From Parvimonas parva (lineage in GTDB: Bacteria > Bacillota > Clostridia > Tissierellales > Peptoniphilaceae): DNA of 64,000 nt. Each line of letters opens with the position of its first letter. Within the stretch, counting starts at the first letter, position 1. Below are positions 55,218-63,955 of this stretch, one piece after another. The DNA lies in NCBI RefSeq assembly GCF_016552165.1, contig NZ_JACVDA010000003.1, positions 45,449 through 109,448 of the forward strand, in the 5' to 3' direction. The notes beneath the pieces were generated by a model. The model did not search any database, was not told the origin of the DNA, and saw nothing but the letters and a program-made list of their open reading frames with translations. A program made the position numbers and the translations under genes.

Positions 55218-57080
55218 TTATCCCTCACTATTAAAAAAATCAAAAATATTTTTAGCCGTCTTTTTATCCATTTTATCAACCATAGCAAGTTCATCTAAAC
55301 TAGCTTTTTTTATCGCTGAAATACTTCCAAAATGTGATAATAATTTAATTTTCTTTATTTCTCCAACACCTTTTATCTCATCAAGTATAGAATTTTGTAA
55401 TTTTTTATTTTGCAAACTTCTATGATAATTTATAGCAAATCTATGTACCTCTTCTTGAATGTCAAAAAGAAATCTATATATATTTGTATTTATATCCAAT
55501 TCAATGTAATTATCTTCAAAAATTATACCCTTAGTCCTATGCTTATCGTTTTTCACAAGTCCAATAACCGGAATGTTCAAGTTTTTCTCCAAAAGAACCT
55601 CTTTTGCAACATTAACATGACCTTTCCCGCCGTCCATAAGAATTAAGTCCGGAGTTTCTGAAAAACTGCTACCTGTTGAATTAATTTTTTCATCTAAAAG
55701 CCTATTAAATCTTCTTGTAAGCATTTCTCTATGACTTGAATAATCATCTTGCCCTACAACAGTTTTTATCTTAAATTTTCTATAATCTTTTGAGCTTTTA
55801 AAACCATTTTTATAGACAACCATACTTCCAACATTAAAATCTCCGGAAATATTTGAAATATCATAACATTCAATCCTGTTTAAAATTTCAATATCTAAAA
55901 TATTTTTAAGATAATTTATTGCTTGTAAATATTTAACATTAATGCTCTTATTATCAAAAATATGTTTTGTTAAAATTTCGCTTGCATTCTTTTTCAAAAT
56001 TTTCATTTGGTCAAATTTTACACCTTTTTTAGGATTTTTAACCAAAACAGAATTTTTAGAAAATACATTTGATAAGAATGATGAAATTTCATCTAAAAAT
56101 CTCTCTTCTGCATAGTCTATATAAACCTCTTTAACATTACTATGATGATTTATATAGAATTGTCTTATTACATTTGAAAATAATTCTTCAAAATCCAAGT
56201 CCAAAATGTTTTCTACAATAAAATGTTTTCTATCAACAACAAGACCATCATTTACAACAAAAATAGCAACTGTTAAAATATTCTCAGCATAAGCATAAGA
56301 AATCAAATGATATTCTTTAAATTTTTTTATATTAAAAATTTGTTTTGTAAACAAGTCATCTAATTCATTCAAAAAATCTCTATATTTCATAGCAAGTTCA
56401 TATTCTTGCTTTGCAGATGCTTGTTTCATTCTATTAAATAAAACTTCTTTAACTTCAGTTGTATCCCCTGAAAGAAATTTTATTAATTTTTTTATATCTT
56501 TATTATAATTTTCTCTATCTATATTTTGAGTACAAGGTGCAGAACATCTCTCCAAGTAATAACTCATACATGGTCTTTGTAAAAATCTTCCCTTGTCAAA
56601 ATTCAATTTACAATCTCTAACATTATAAATTAATATAGATAATTCCACTAATTTTTCCAAGTCTGAAATTGTAGGAAAAGGCCCAAAATATTGAGCCTTA
56701 TCATTTTTTACATCCCTAACTTTTAAAATTTTAGGAAATTTTTCATTTGTAATTTTTATATAAGGATATTGCTTATCGTCCTTTAAATTTATATTGTACT
56801 TAGGTCTATTCTTCTTAATTAAGTTAGCCTCTAAAACCAAACTTTCAGTTTCATTATTAACGATAATATATTCAAATCTATGAATATGCTCTACCATAGC
56901 TTGAACTTTTTTATGTTTATGATTCGTATTGAAATATGACCTAACCCTATTCTTTAAAGAAACAGATTTGCCAACATAGATAATCTTATCTTCCTTATCA
57001 TACATTATATAAACTCCCGGAGAGTCCGGTAGCTTTTTCAATTCATAATTTATATCAAATTTTCTTAAATTTCCTTGCAT
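55218..57080 (-). CDS. uvrC: Excinuclease ABC subunit C
   Basis: 620 residues. Makes both incisions in nucleotide-excision repair. N-terminal GIY-YIG nuclease (SPGVYIMYDKEDKIIYVGKS), a central UVR motif (AKQEYELAMKYRDFLNEL), an RNase H-like endonuclease with ECYDISNISGDFNVGSMVV and LILMDGGKGHV, and a C-terminal helix-hairpin-helix pair. Mfd, which feeds the same pathway, is at the other end of the window. The start overlaps pepP by 16 bp. Confidence 0.97.
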   Translation of the reverse strand: MQGNLRKFDINYELKKLPDSPGVYIMYDKEDKIIYVGKSVSLKNRVRSYFNTNHKHKKVQAMVEHIHRFEYIIVNNETESLVLEANLIKKNRPKYNINLKDDKQYPYIKITNEKFPKILKVRDVKNDKAQYFGPFPTISDLEKLVELSILIYNVRDCKLNFDKGRFLQRPCMSYYLERCSAPCTQNIDRENYNKDIKKLIKFLSGDTTEVKEVLFNRMKQASAKQEYELAMKYRDFLNELDDLFTKQIFNIKKFKEYHLISYAYAENILTVAIFVVNDGLVVDRKHFIVENILDLDFEELFSNVIRQFYINHHSNVKEVYIDYAEERFLDEISSFLSNVFSKNSVLVKNPKKGVKFDQMKILKKNASEILTKHIFDNKSINVKYLQAINYLKNILDIEILNRIECYDISNISGDFNVGSMVVYKNGFKSSKDYRKFKIKTVVGQDDYSSHREMLTRRFNRLLDEKINSTGSSFSETPDLILMDGGKGHVNVAKEVLLEKNLNIPVIGLVKNDKHRTKGIIFEDNYIELDINTNIYRFLFDIQEEVHRFAINYHRSLQNKKLQNSILDEIKGVGEIKKIKLLSHFGSISAIKKASLDELAMVDKMDKKTAKNIFDFFNSEG

Positions 57081-58840
57081 TGTTCTCTTAAATATTCTAA
57101 ATCATGTCCACTTAAATATGGAGATAATTTTTCGTAACACATCTTATTATAGTCATTCAACCAAACAATTTCTTCTTTAGTTAATAATGACTTATCAACC
57201 GGTCTTGTGTCAATAGGTACAACTGTAAGATTATCAAATTTTAAGAATTGACCGAATTCAGTCATTTCATCTTTAACACAAACCATAATATTTTCAATTC
57301 TAATTCCATGACTACCACTAATATAGATTCCAGGTTCATCAGAAGTTACCATTCCAACTTCCATTGGATAATCATTTCCACCTGTAGCTATTCTTTGTGG
57401 ACCTTCATGAACATTTAAAACATGACCAACCCCATGTCCTGTTCCATGGTTAAAGTTAATTCTGTTTTTCCATAGATTATATCTAGTGAAAGCATCTAAG
57501 TAACCGCCATTTGTTCCTTCTAAGAACTTAGCGTCCATTAAAGCAATATGCGCCTTTAAAACTAATGTATAGTGGTAAATTTCTTCTTCTTTTAATTCTC
57601 CAAGAGCAATAGTTCTGGTGATATCAGTCGTTCCATCTAAATAATGTCCACCACTATCAATTAAGTATAAACCTCTTGGCTCAACTTTTACAGGATTTTC
57701 ATGGCTTGGTTTATAATGTGGCATTGATGCATTTGCCCCATAAGCTGAAATTGATTCAAAACTGTCTTCTATGAATAAGTCTTGTTGCTTTCTGAATTCT
57801 AATAATTTTTCAGAAGCAATCATTTCAGTTATAGTTCCTGTAGGAACCCCAGTTTCTAACCAATTGAAATATTTAACTAAAGCAACACCATCTTTGATGA
57901 AAGCATTTTTAGTATTTTTTATTTCAATTTCATTTTTGTGAGATTTCATTATTGAAGTAAGATTTAGACCCTTAACAACATTTATGCCTCTAGGGATTGA
58001 TGAATAAACAGCAACATTTGTTTTTCTAGCTTCTAAATATAAAGTTTTCTTTGATTCTATATTTGAAATATCTCTACTGATAAGTTCATAATCTCTAATT
58101 GTAATTTGATTTTCTTCCAAATATTTTATAACATCTTCTGATAATTTTGCTTTATCAATATATAAATTACAATTATTTTCAGAAACTAATAAATAAGAAA
58201 TGACAACAGGATTGCATTGAACATCGTTTGCTCTAATATTTAAAACATAAGCAATATCGTCTAAAGAACCAATAAAATGATAATCTATTCCTTTATCTTT
58301 CATCATTCCTCTAAGTCTTGCAATTCTATCAGAAGTTGATTCTCCAGAATATTTTTCATCAAAAATATAAACTTTACTATCTGGACTTGCTGGACGACCT
58401 TCTTCATTCCAAAGTTCTCCAACATAATCAACATCAGTTATAAATTCAAAATTAGGTAACTTTTTCATCAAATTTTCATATTCTGCAACAGAAGTATTAT
58501 TACCATCAAAAGCAACCTTTGCCCTATTAGGAAATTCTTGTAATAAAAATTCTTCAATAGTAATTGAATCTGCAAGCCCCATTTTATAAAGTTCAACTTC
58601 ACTTCCTGCTAATTCTTTTCCTGCTTGAATAAAATATCTACCATCAGTCCATAAGCCAGATTTTTTTGTAGTAATAACAGCAGTACCTGCTGAACCACTA
58701 AAACCAGTAATGAATTGTCTAGTTTTGTAATAATCTGCTAAATATTCAGATTGGTGTGGGTCTGAACTAGGAACAATATACGCATCTATATTTTTCTTGT
58801 CCATCAACTTTCTCAATTTTCTTATTCTTTCATTAATCAT
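57065..58840 (-). CDS. Aminopeptidase P-family Xaa-Pro peptidase (M24B)
   Basis: 591 residues, the length of the three-domain (eukaryote-like) aminopeptidase P. Two creatinase-like N-terminal domains (VPSSDPHQSEYLADYYKTR) precede the pita-bread catalytic domain. The latter has metal ligands in LIDSGGHYLDGTTDITRT, NHGTGHGVGHVLNVHEGP and DEPGIYISGSHGIRIEN. It releases the N-terminal residue before Pro in peptides taken up by this peptide-fermenting type of organism. First gene of the pepP-uvrC-hprK-murB-rapZ-yvcK series. Confidence 0.93.
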   Translation of the reverse strand: MINERIRKLRKLMDKKNIDAYIVPSSDPHQSEYLADYYKTRQFITGFSGSAGTAVITTKKSGLWTDGRYFIQAGKELAGSEVELYKMGLADSITIEEFLLQEFPNRAKVAFDGNNTSVAEYENLMKKLPNFEFITDVDYVGELWNEEGRPASPDSKVYIFDEKYSGESTSDRIARLRGMMKDKGIDYHFIGSLDDIAYVLNIRANDVQCNPVVISYLLVSENNCNLYIDKAKLSEDVIKYLEENQITIRDYELISRDISNIESKKTLYLEARKTNVAVYSSIPRGINVVKGLNLTSIMKSHKNEIEIKNTKNAFIKDGVALVKYFNWLETGVPTGTITEMIASEKLLEFRKQQDLFIEDSFESISAYGANASMPHYKPSHENPVKVEPRGLYLIDSGGHYLDGTTDITRTIALGELKEEEIYHYTLVLKAHIALMDAKFLEGTNGGYLDAFTRYNLWKNRINFNHGTGHGVGHVLNVHEGPQRIATGGNDYPMEVGMVTSDEPGIYISGSHGIRIENIMVCVKDEMTEFGQFLKFDNLTVVPIDTRPVDKSLLTKEEIVWLNDYNKMCYEKLSPYLSGHDLEYLREQCKEI

Positions 58841-58877
58841 AACAATACCCCCTTAAAAATTTAATTTTAACAATTAT

Positions 58878-58906
58878 ATTATAGCATTGTAAATTTAATA
58901 TTTCAA
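58878..58906 (-). promoter_or_regulatory. Promoter of the pepP-uvrC operon
   Basis: Minus strand TTGAAA (58906-58901), 17 bp, TATAAT (58883-58878), 38 bp before the pepP ATG, with AAGGGGG as ribosome-binding site. Confidence 0.85.
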
Positions 58907-58944
58907 TAAATTTTCAAACAATAATAAAAATCTTTTCCTAAGCA

Positions 58945-58986
58945 AAAAAATAGATACCATTTCAAAAGAAATGGTATCTATTTTTT
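58945..58986 (-). terminator. Strong 19-bp terminator hairpin after the YerC-like gene
   Basis: Left arm 58945-58963 (AAAAAATAGATACCATTTC) and right arm 58968-58986 are perfect complements around 4 bases. The A and T runs at both ends make it functional in either direction. Confidence 0.93.
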
Positions 58987-58995
58987 CAAATTTAA

Positions 58996-59310
58996 TTATT
59001 TCTTATTTTTTAAATCTTTAGATATTAAAGCATCAAGAACTAATTCATAGCCTTCTGCTCCAAATTGTAATGATCTATTTACTCTACTAATTGTAGCAGT
59101 TGATGCTCCTGTTTCAAGTTCAATTTCATTGTAAGTTTTTCTAATTTTTAAAAGTTTAGCTACTTCTAATCTTTGAGAAATAGAATTTAACTCACGTAAA
59201 GTACAAACATCTTCAAAGAAAGCATAACAATCATCTTTAGTCTTTAACATTAAAATTGCTTCAAAAAACTCATCTAATTGTCTTGATTGTAATTTTTTTA
59301 AATTTGACAT
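58996..59310 (-). CDS. YerC/YecD-family TrpR-like transcription regulator
   Basis: 104 residues from the ATG at 59310 with GGAGGT upstream. The longer frame to 59358 adds non-conserved residues. The Trp-repressor-like helix-turn-helix is the region LEVAKLLKIRKTYNEIELE plus TGASTATISRVNRSLQFG, with the recognition helix in the second piece. The family is common in Firmicutes but its effector and targets are mostly unknown. It lies between pepP and tRNA-Sec, as a single gene with its own strong terminator. Confidence 0.9.
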   Translation of the reverse strand: MSNLKKLQSRQLDEFFEAILMLKTKDDCYAFFEDVCTLRELNSISQRLEVAKLLKIRKTYNEIELETGASTATISRVNRSLQFGAEGYELVLDALISKDLKNKK

Positions 59311-59399
59311 AACATACCTCCATTTATTTAATAATATTTTAACATTATTATACTTCATTATAAAACAATAGTCAAGTATTAAACTATTTTATAAAAGAT

Positions 59400-59496
59400 T
59401 GGCGGGAATATGTGGGAATCGAACCCACCTAAGAAGCTACAAACTCCTTACGCTGGTTTTGAAGACCAGAGAGCACACCAGAACTCATCTACTCCC
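59400..59496 (-). tRNA. selC: tRNA-Sec (selenocysteine), anticodon TCA
   Basis: On the minus strand a 97-nt tRNA with encoded CCA. The anticodon stem CTGGT/ACCAG frames the 7-base loop CTTCAAA, so the anticodon is TCA, reading UGA. It has the long extra arm of tRNA-Sec, a T arm GTGGG-TTCGATT-CCCAC, an acceptor of seven or eight pairs (GGGAGTA with TATTCCC) and a G discriminator. No selA, selB or selD gene lies in the window. Confidence 0.95.
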
Positions 59497-59612
59497 ATAA
59501 AACAACATTATGTATTATACATTATTTTTTGAAAAAAATCAACATTTTTATGAAAATTTTTAATAAATAAGTTCTAGCCACCAATCAAATGTGCTTAAAT
59601 TAAGTAATTTAC

Positions 59613-60098
59613 CTATTTTTCACCTAATTCTCCAATTATTTCTGTTATTTCATTAATTTTATTAACCCTATCAAACTTAACTCGCTTAATTGACTTAGAA
59701 AACACAGAAGAAATTAAAACACCGATTGCTATTGAACATGCATGAACCACTGTATTAATTCCACTGTCTAAAGCAAATAAATATTCATTTTTAGCAAAAT
59801 ACTCCATCGTTTTATACATTCCATATCCAGGAACCAACATTACAATTCCTATGTATAAAAATACCGTAGAAGGCATTTTTAATTTTACAGAAAAATATTC
59901 AGCAAAAAGCCCAACAACAACTGATGCAATTAAGTTACTAACTGCATTTCCAAAATATTTACTAGATAGATAATAAACTATCCAACTAATTGTTCCAATA
60001 ACTGTACAATAAGGAATTGACTTTTTAGGAACAATAAAAAATACAGAAAATGCAACACTGGATACAACCGCACATAATACATTTAAAAACAAATCCAT
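59613..60098 (-). CDS. ThrE/YjjB-like threonine/serine exporter subunit (small half)
   Basis: 161 residues with about four hydrophobic helices. The pattern matches the DUF3815 / YjjB half of ThrE-type exporters (IPYCTVIGTISWIVYYLSS, VPGYGMYKTMEY). It works with the larger YjjP-like half encoded 8 bp upstream. The N-terminal half of a full-length ThrE is split from the C-terminal half in many Firmicutes. Exports amino acids such as threonine or serine, or dicarboxylates in some relatives. Confidence 0.85.
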   Translation of the reverse strand: MDLFLNVLCAVVSSVAFSVFFIVPKKSIPYCTVIGTISWIVYYLSSKYFGNAVSNLIASVVVGLFAEYFSVKLKMPSTVFLYIGIVMLVPGYGMYKTMEYFAKNEYLFALDSGINTVVHACSIAIGVLISSVFSKSIKRVKFDRVNKINEITEIIGELGEK

Positions 60099-60106
60099 AA
60101 AATCAC

Positions 60107-60898
60107 CTATCCAAAAATTCTAAGCATCAAAACTACACCTATCGCAATAGAAACTGCTGTAAATATTGCAGACATTATTCCTATTACACCTGACAAAATA
60201 TCCCCTGATAAAATATCCCTCATAGAATTAGTTATCTGTATTCCGGGAAACAGTGGAATAATTCCTGCAATTATAATACTTGATACATTTTGTATATGAA
60301 TAATCCTAGACATAGTCATTGTAAAAAGTGTAACTGTACTTGCAGATAAAAAAATTGTCAAAAAAGATGGTAATTTTAATTTTTCAACATAAGTCAAAAA
60401 TGACATTTCAACTAACATTGCTAATGATGCAGGAATAAAATCACCTAAAGTTCCACCAAATATAAATGCCAAAAATGGTGCTGATATTGTAACTAATAAA
60501 ATTATAGTTAAATTATTATAGGAATTTTTATTTTTTATATTTTTTAATTCTTTAAATGCTCCATCAATATCAACATTTCCTGAAACTATATTTCTTGATA
60601 ATTCATTTAGCAATGCTATCTTTTCTAAATTTTTCCCCGAATCATTTACTCTTCTCATAGTTGTATAATTAGTACCATTATACACAAATGAAATTATCAC
60701 CATATTACTTAAAGCAAAAGTATTAACTGCCTTTATGTTTTCAAAAGACTTACAAATTCTATTTATACTATCCTCTACCCTATAAACTTCAGCTCCATTG
60801 TAAAGCAAAGAATATGAAAATTTAATACTAAAATTTAATAATTTTTTTGCCTCAATATCACTGCTTATAGAATTATTCTTCATCATATTCATCTTCAA
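60107..60898 (-). CDS. ThrE/YjjP-like threonine/serine exporter subunit (large half)
   Basis: About 260 residues. A soluble N-terminal part (to residue ~120, with NGAEVYRVEDSINRICKS, the DUF1212 hallmark) precedes five membrane helices. The conserved segment IIPLFPGIQITNSMRDILSGD is in the membrane part. The start is uncertain within the first six residues, where several Met codons follow a TTG. It overlaps the upstream gene by 26 bp on paper, less with an internal start. Confidence 0.87.
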   Translation of the reverse strand: MKMNMMKNNSISSDIEAKKLLNFSIKFSYSLLYNGAEVYRVEDSINRICKSFENIKAVNTFALSNMVIISFVYNGTNYTTMRRVNDSGKNLEKIALLNELSRNIVSGNVDIDGAFKELKNIKNKNSYNNLTIILLVTISAPFLAFIFGGTLGDFIPASLAMLVEMSFLTYVEKLKLPSFLTIFLSASTVTLFTMTMSRIIHIQNVSSIIIAGIIPLFPGIQITNSMRDILSGDILSGVIGIMSAIFTAVSIAIGVVLMLRIFG

Positions 60899-61655
60899 TA
60901 CGTTCTTCCATTTCTTTTAAATATTTTTTTCTTGAACGAACAACATAAAATATTGATAAAAACAAAATTCCCGGAACAATTAAAAGTACTGGATTTTTAA
61001 ATAAATTAGCTATAACTTCCATTCTCTCTTTATAATCTTTTTCAGATTTTTCATTAAATGCCTCTAATCTATTTTTCTTTTCTTCTTCAGTTAATTCATC
61101 ATAATTTTTCTTAAAATCATCTTTAGGCTTTGCAGTCTTATTAGCCTCTAAACGCTTATTTTTTTCCATTTCAGTAAGATTAGGGACATACTCTCCCTTA
61201 TTTATCATATTTTGAAATAATTTAACTTCAGAATTTTCCGGGTCTTTATCATTTGCAAGATACAAAGTTTCATAATTTCCTGAAGTTGCCTTAAAAATCC
61301 AAGTTAAATCTAAAGTATTATCTTTTTTTAGAATTCCTACAAAATAATCTCCCTTTACAGGTGTTAAAACACTATAACTATATTCTTTAAATTTAGGAAC
61401 TTCTATTTCTTTTAAATTTTCTCCTAAAAATATTGTAGTAATCTTTACTTTAAATTTATCATTAGAATCATCAACAATATTACCTATAAAAAATGTTCTA
61501 TAATTCATATCGTAAATTCTATTGGCTCTATCAAAATTATCATCTGCAAAAGAAATTTTAGAAGTAAAAGAAAAACTAAAAATAAAAATAATAGATAAAA
61601 CAAAAACTTTTTTTAATTTACTTATATTAAAAATATTAAAAAATTTATTATTCAT
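60873..61655 (-). CDS. Uncharacterised secreted membrane-anchored protein
   Basis: 260 residues. An N-terminal signal peptide (basic NISKLKKVFVLSIIFIFS, cleavage near SFA-DD) is followed by an extracellular domain with beta-rich pattern (FFIGNIVDDSNDKFKVKITT, GDYFVGILKKD). A charged Glu/Lys-rich coil (about residues 155-210), a C-terminal membrane helix (NPVLLIVPGILFLSIFYVV) and an acidic cytosolic tail follow. I do not recognise a family. It is cotranscribed with the ThrE halves. Confidence 0.8.
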   Translation of the reverse strand: MNNKFFNIFNISKLKKVFVLSIIFIFSFSFTSKISFADDNFDRANRIYDMNYRTFFIGNIVDDSNDKFKVKITTIFLGENLKEIEVPKFKEYSYSVLTPVKGDYFVGILKKDNTLDLTWIFKATSGNYETLYLANDKDPENSEVKLFQNMINKGEYVPNLTEMEKNKRLEANKTAKPKDDFKKNYDELTEEEKKNRLEAFNEKSEKDYKERMEVIANLFKNPVLLIVPGILFLSIFYVVRSRKKYLKEMEERIEDEYDEE

Positions 61656-61693
61656 AAAATCACCTCTAAGTATATTTTACCATAAACTTCTAA

Positions 61694-61728
61694 TAAAAAA
61701 TAGAGAAGAAATAATTTCTTCTCTATAA
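61694..61728 (-). terminator. Rho-independent terminator of the APC permease gene
   Basis: TAGAGAAGAAA pairs perfectly with TTTCTTCTCTA around 3 bases and is followed by six T on the minus strand. Confidence 0.92.
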
Positions 61729-61741
61729 ATTTTAATTTTCA

Positions 61742-63073
61742 CTAATTAGCATTTTCTTTATTTACTAATTTCATTAAGAAATAAACAACTACTCCAATCG
61801 CTAATCCACCAAGACCTATAATAATCTTTTGCATATCTGATTTATATAATAACCAGAAACTTACAACAACTGCAAAAATTGGAATTATTGGACCAAATGG
61901 AACTCTAAATGATGGTTGTAAGTCAGGACGTTTCTTTCTTAAAACAATTACTGATAAACAAGTTGGTACATATTGTGCAAATCTTGAAACTACACTGATA
62001 GCTGCTAAGATTGCAAATGAACCAATTAATGAACCATATAATCCTAATGCTAAAGTAATAACCCCTGTAATTATGATAGCAAGGTATGGAACATCTTTTG
62101 AATTTTTCTTAGCAATAACTCTTGGAATTAATCCGTCATTTGCTAAAGCAGCACCACTTCTTGGAGTTCCTATTGATGCAGCAATATTAATACCACCAAT
62201 TGATACTAAAGTACCTGCTCCAACTAAGAATTTACCTGCATTACCAATTATTTTTTGGAAAGCATCTTGAACAGGAGCTTTAGAAACAGCTAAATCAGTT
62301 CCCAATATACCAATAGCTATACCAATAATTGCGATATAGAATATTGAACATAATAAAATTACTAATAGAATTGATTTAGGAACATCTCTTTCAGGATTTT
62401 CCATATCTTCAGCAGCAACAGCAATATTTTCAAAACCGGTAAATGCATAGAAAATTGTAAGCGCTGCAGCACCGATAGCCGCTCCAGATGACATAACTGA
62501 ACCATCTTTTAATTTACCAGGAGTAAAGAATGGAGTAAAGTTTGAACCATTTATAAAGAACAAACCAACGGCGATAAAAATAATAAGTGGTAATAACTTT
62601 CCAGTTGTTACAATATTATTTACAATTTTTGTAGCTTTAATACCTGATAGATTAAGTACAGTAAGTAAAACAACTATAATTGTTACAATTATTGCTTTAA
62701 CTAAATTTGGATTTGAAAAAGTATCTTTTGGTAATAATCCCATTAACGCTTCAGCAAAACCAACTGTCATTGTTGCCCAAGCAATAATAGCGATAGCCCA
62801 CTTCATAAATCCTACTTCAAAGCCTATAAATTCTCCGAATGCTTCCTTAGCGTAAACATAAGGTCCTCCATTTTTCTTGAACATCCCACCAGCTTCGGCA
62901 AAACACATTGCTATACTAATAACCAAAATTGCATCAAAAACTGTTACCAAAAGTGCGGAAGGACCAACTAATGCCATTACTTTGTTAGGTAATAAAAATA
63001 TACCTGAACCAATAATAGAGTTAAATCCTAATAGAATTATACTTAATAATCCCATCTTATTTTTATTTGTCAT
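61742..63073 (-). CDS. APC-family amino-acid permease
   Basis: 443 residues with 12 membrane helices. The N-terminal substrate-binding helix 1 motif GFNSIIGSGIFLLP is typical of APC transporters, and helix 6 contains FYAFTGFENIAVAAEDMENPERD (cut here). Similar proteins carry amino acids or act as exchangers with amines. The substrate is not decidable. It follows the class-I-amidotransferase-like hydrolase by 14 bp, suggesting uptake and breakdown of gamma-glutamyl compounds or GABA-like amines. Confidence 0.9.
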   Translation of the reverse strand: MTNKNKMGLLSIILLGFNSIIGSGIFLLPNKVMALVGPSALLVTVFDAILVISIAMCFAEAGGMFKKNGGPYVYAKEAFGEFIGFEVGFMKWAIAIIAWATMTVGFAEALMGLLPKDTFSNPNLVKAIIVTIIVVLLTVLNLSGIKATKIVNNIVTTGKLLPLIIFIAVGLFFINGSNFTPFFTPGKLKDGSVMSSGAAIGAAALTIFYAFTGFENIAVAAEDMENPERDVPKSILLVILLCSIFYIAIIGIAIGILGTDLAVSKAPVQDAFQKIIGNAGKFLVGAGTLVSIGGINIAASIGTPRSGAALANDGLIPRVIAKKNSKDVPYLAIIITGVITLALGLYGSLIGSFAILAAISVVSRFAQYVPTCLSVIVLRKKRPDLQPSFRVPFGPIIPIFAVVVSFWLLYKSDMQKIIIGLGGLAIGVVVYFLMKLVNKENAN

Positions 63074-63087
63074 AAAAATTACACCTC

Positions 63088-63822
63088 CTATTTTTTACAT
63101 TCTATAACTTTTTTTACAAATGCATTGAAAATTGCTTGAGATTTTTCGTTGCTTGCAGACAACATTTCAGGGTGCCATTGAACACCTATTACAAAACTAT
63201 CTTCTGTAATTTTTTCAATAGATTCTATAACCCCATCAGAACTCTTTGCAACGACTTTAAATCCAGGAGCAACATCTTTTAATATTTGATGATGAAAACT
63301 ATTTACCTTATATTTTTCACCTAGAATATTTTTTAAGAAAGTTCCCTCTTCAAGCTCTACAAAATGAGTAGCTTGTGTAGGATTATCTACTTGATCATGT
63401 TTAATCTTAACAAAATCAGCATAAGATAAATCTTGATATAAAGTTCCTCCGTTAATCACATTAATTATTTGATATCCTCTACAAATACCAAAAATCGGTT
63501 TCTTTAACTCAATAGCAGTCTTATAAAGTTCCATATCAAAAACATCTCTTTCCGGAAAAAGTTCTCCAATTTTTAACATAGGGTCTTCTCCGTAGTAATA
63601 AGGGTTTACATCATGTCCTCCAGACAAAATAATCCCATCAACTTTTTCTACCATTTCTCTTGTAGCCTCTAAATCTTCATTGAATGGTATAATAAAAGGA
63701 ATAGCACCAGCTCTTAATACAGCTTCAACATAGTCTTGATTAACATAAGACCTTCTATATCCAGAAAAGGCATTACCTTTATTAATTAAAATACTCCCTG
63801 AAATTCCAATAACTGGTTTCAT
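63088..63822 (-). CDS. Gamma-glutamyl hydrolase / PuuD-like class I glutamine amidotransferase
   Basis: About 244 residues from the ATG at 63822 (AGGAGG upstream). The frame to 63852 is longer but lacks that support. Peptidase C26 pattern: nucleophile Cys in FGICRGYQIINV, catalytic His and Glu in QWHPEM, and ILSGGHDVNPYYYGEDP. These enzymes split gamma-glutamyl bonds, e.g. gamma-glutamyl-GABA in putrescine use. The pairing with an APC permease fits such a pathway, but other pathway genes are absent. Confidence 0.88.
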   Translation of the reverse strand: MKPVIGISGSILINKGNAFSGYRRSYVNQDYVEAVLRAGAIPFIIPFNEDLEATREMVEKVDGIILSGGHDVNPYYYGEDPMLKIGELFPERDVFDMELYKTAIELKKPIFGICRGYQIINVINGGTLYQDLSYADFVKIKHDQVDNPTQATHFVELEEGTFLKNILGEKYKVNSFHHQILKDVAPGFKVVAKSSDGVIESIEKITEDSFVIGVQWHPEMLSASNEKSQAIFNAFVKKVIECKK

Positions 63823-63851
63823 AAAATACCTCCTAAAATAGTGTCTTGACA

Positions 63852-63880
63852 ATTATATCATCAAAAACAAAAAAAATCAA
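63852..63880 (-). promoter_or_regulatory. Promoter of the hydrolase-permease operon
   Basis: Minus strand TTGATT (63880-63875), 17 bp, TATAAT (63857-63852), about 30 bp before the hydrolase ATG. Confidence 0.75.
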
Positions 63881-63930
63881 TATAAAAATAACTTTAATTC
63901 ATAAATTAATGTATTAAATTTTCTTACTAA

Positions 63931-63955
63931 ATTGCAAGAATAAATTAGCCACATA
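63931..63955 (-). repeat. Terminal repeat of an IS30-family element
   Basis: 25 bp matching 45963-45987 at 21 positions, oriented inward from its outer end, and overlapping the end of the transposase gene whose C-terminus is at 63945-64000. It marks the right end of an element that continues past the window. Confidence 0.75.
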
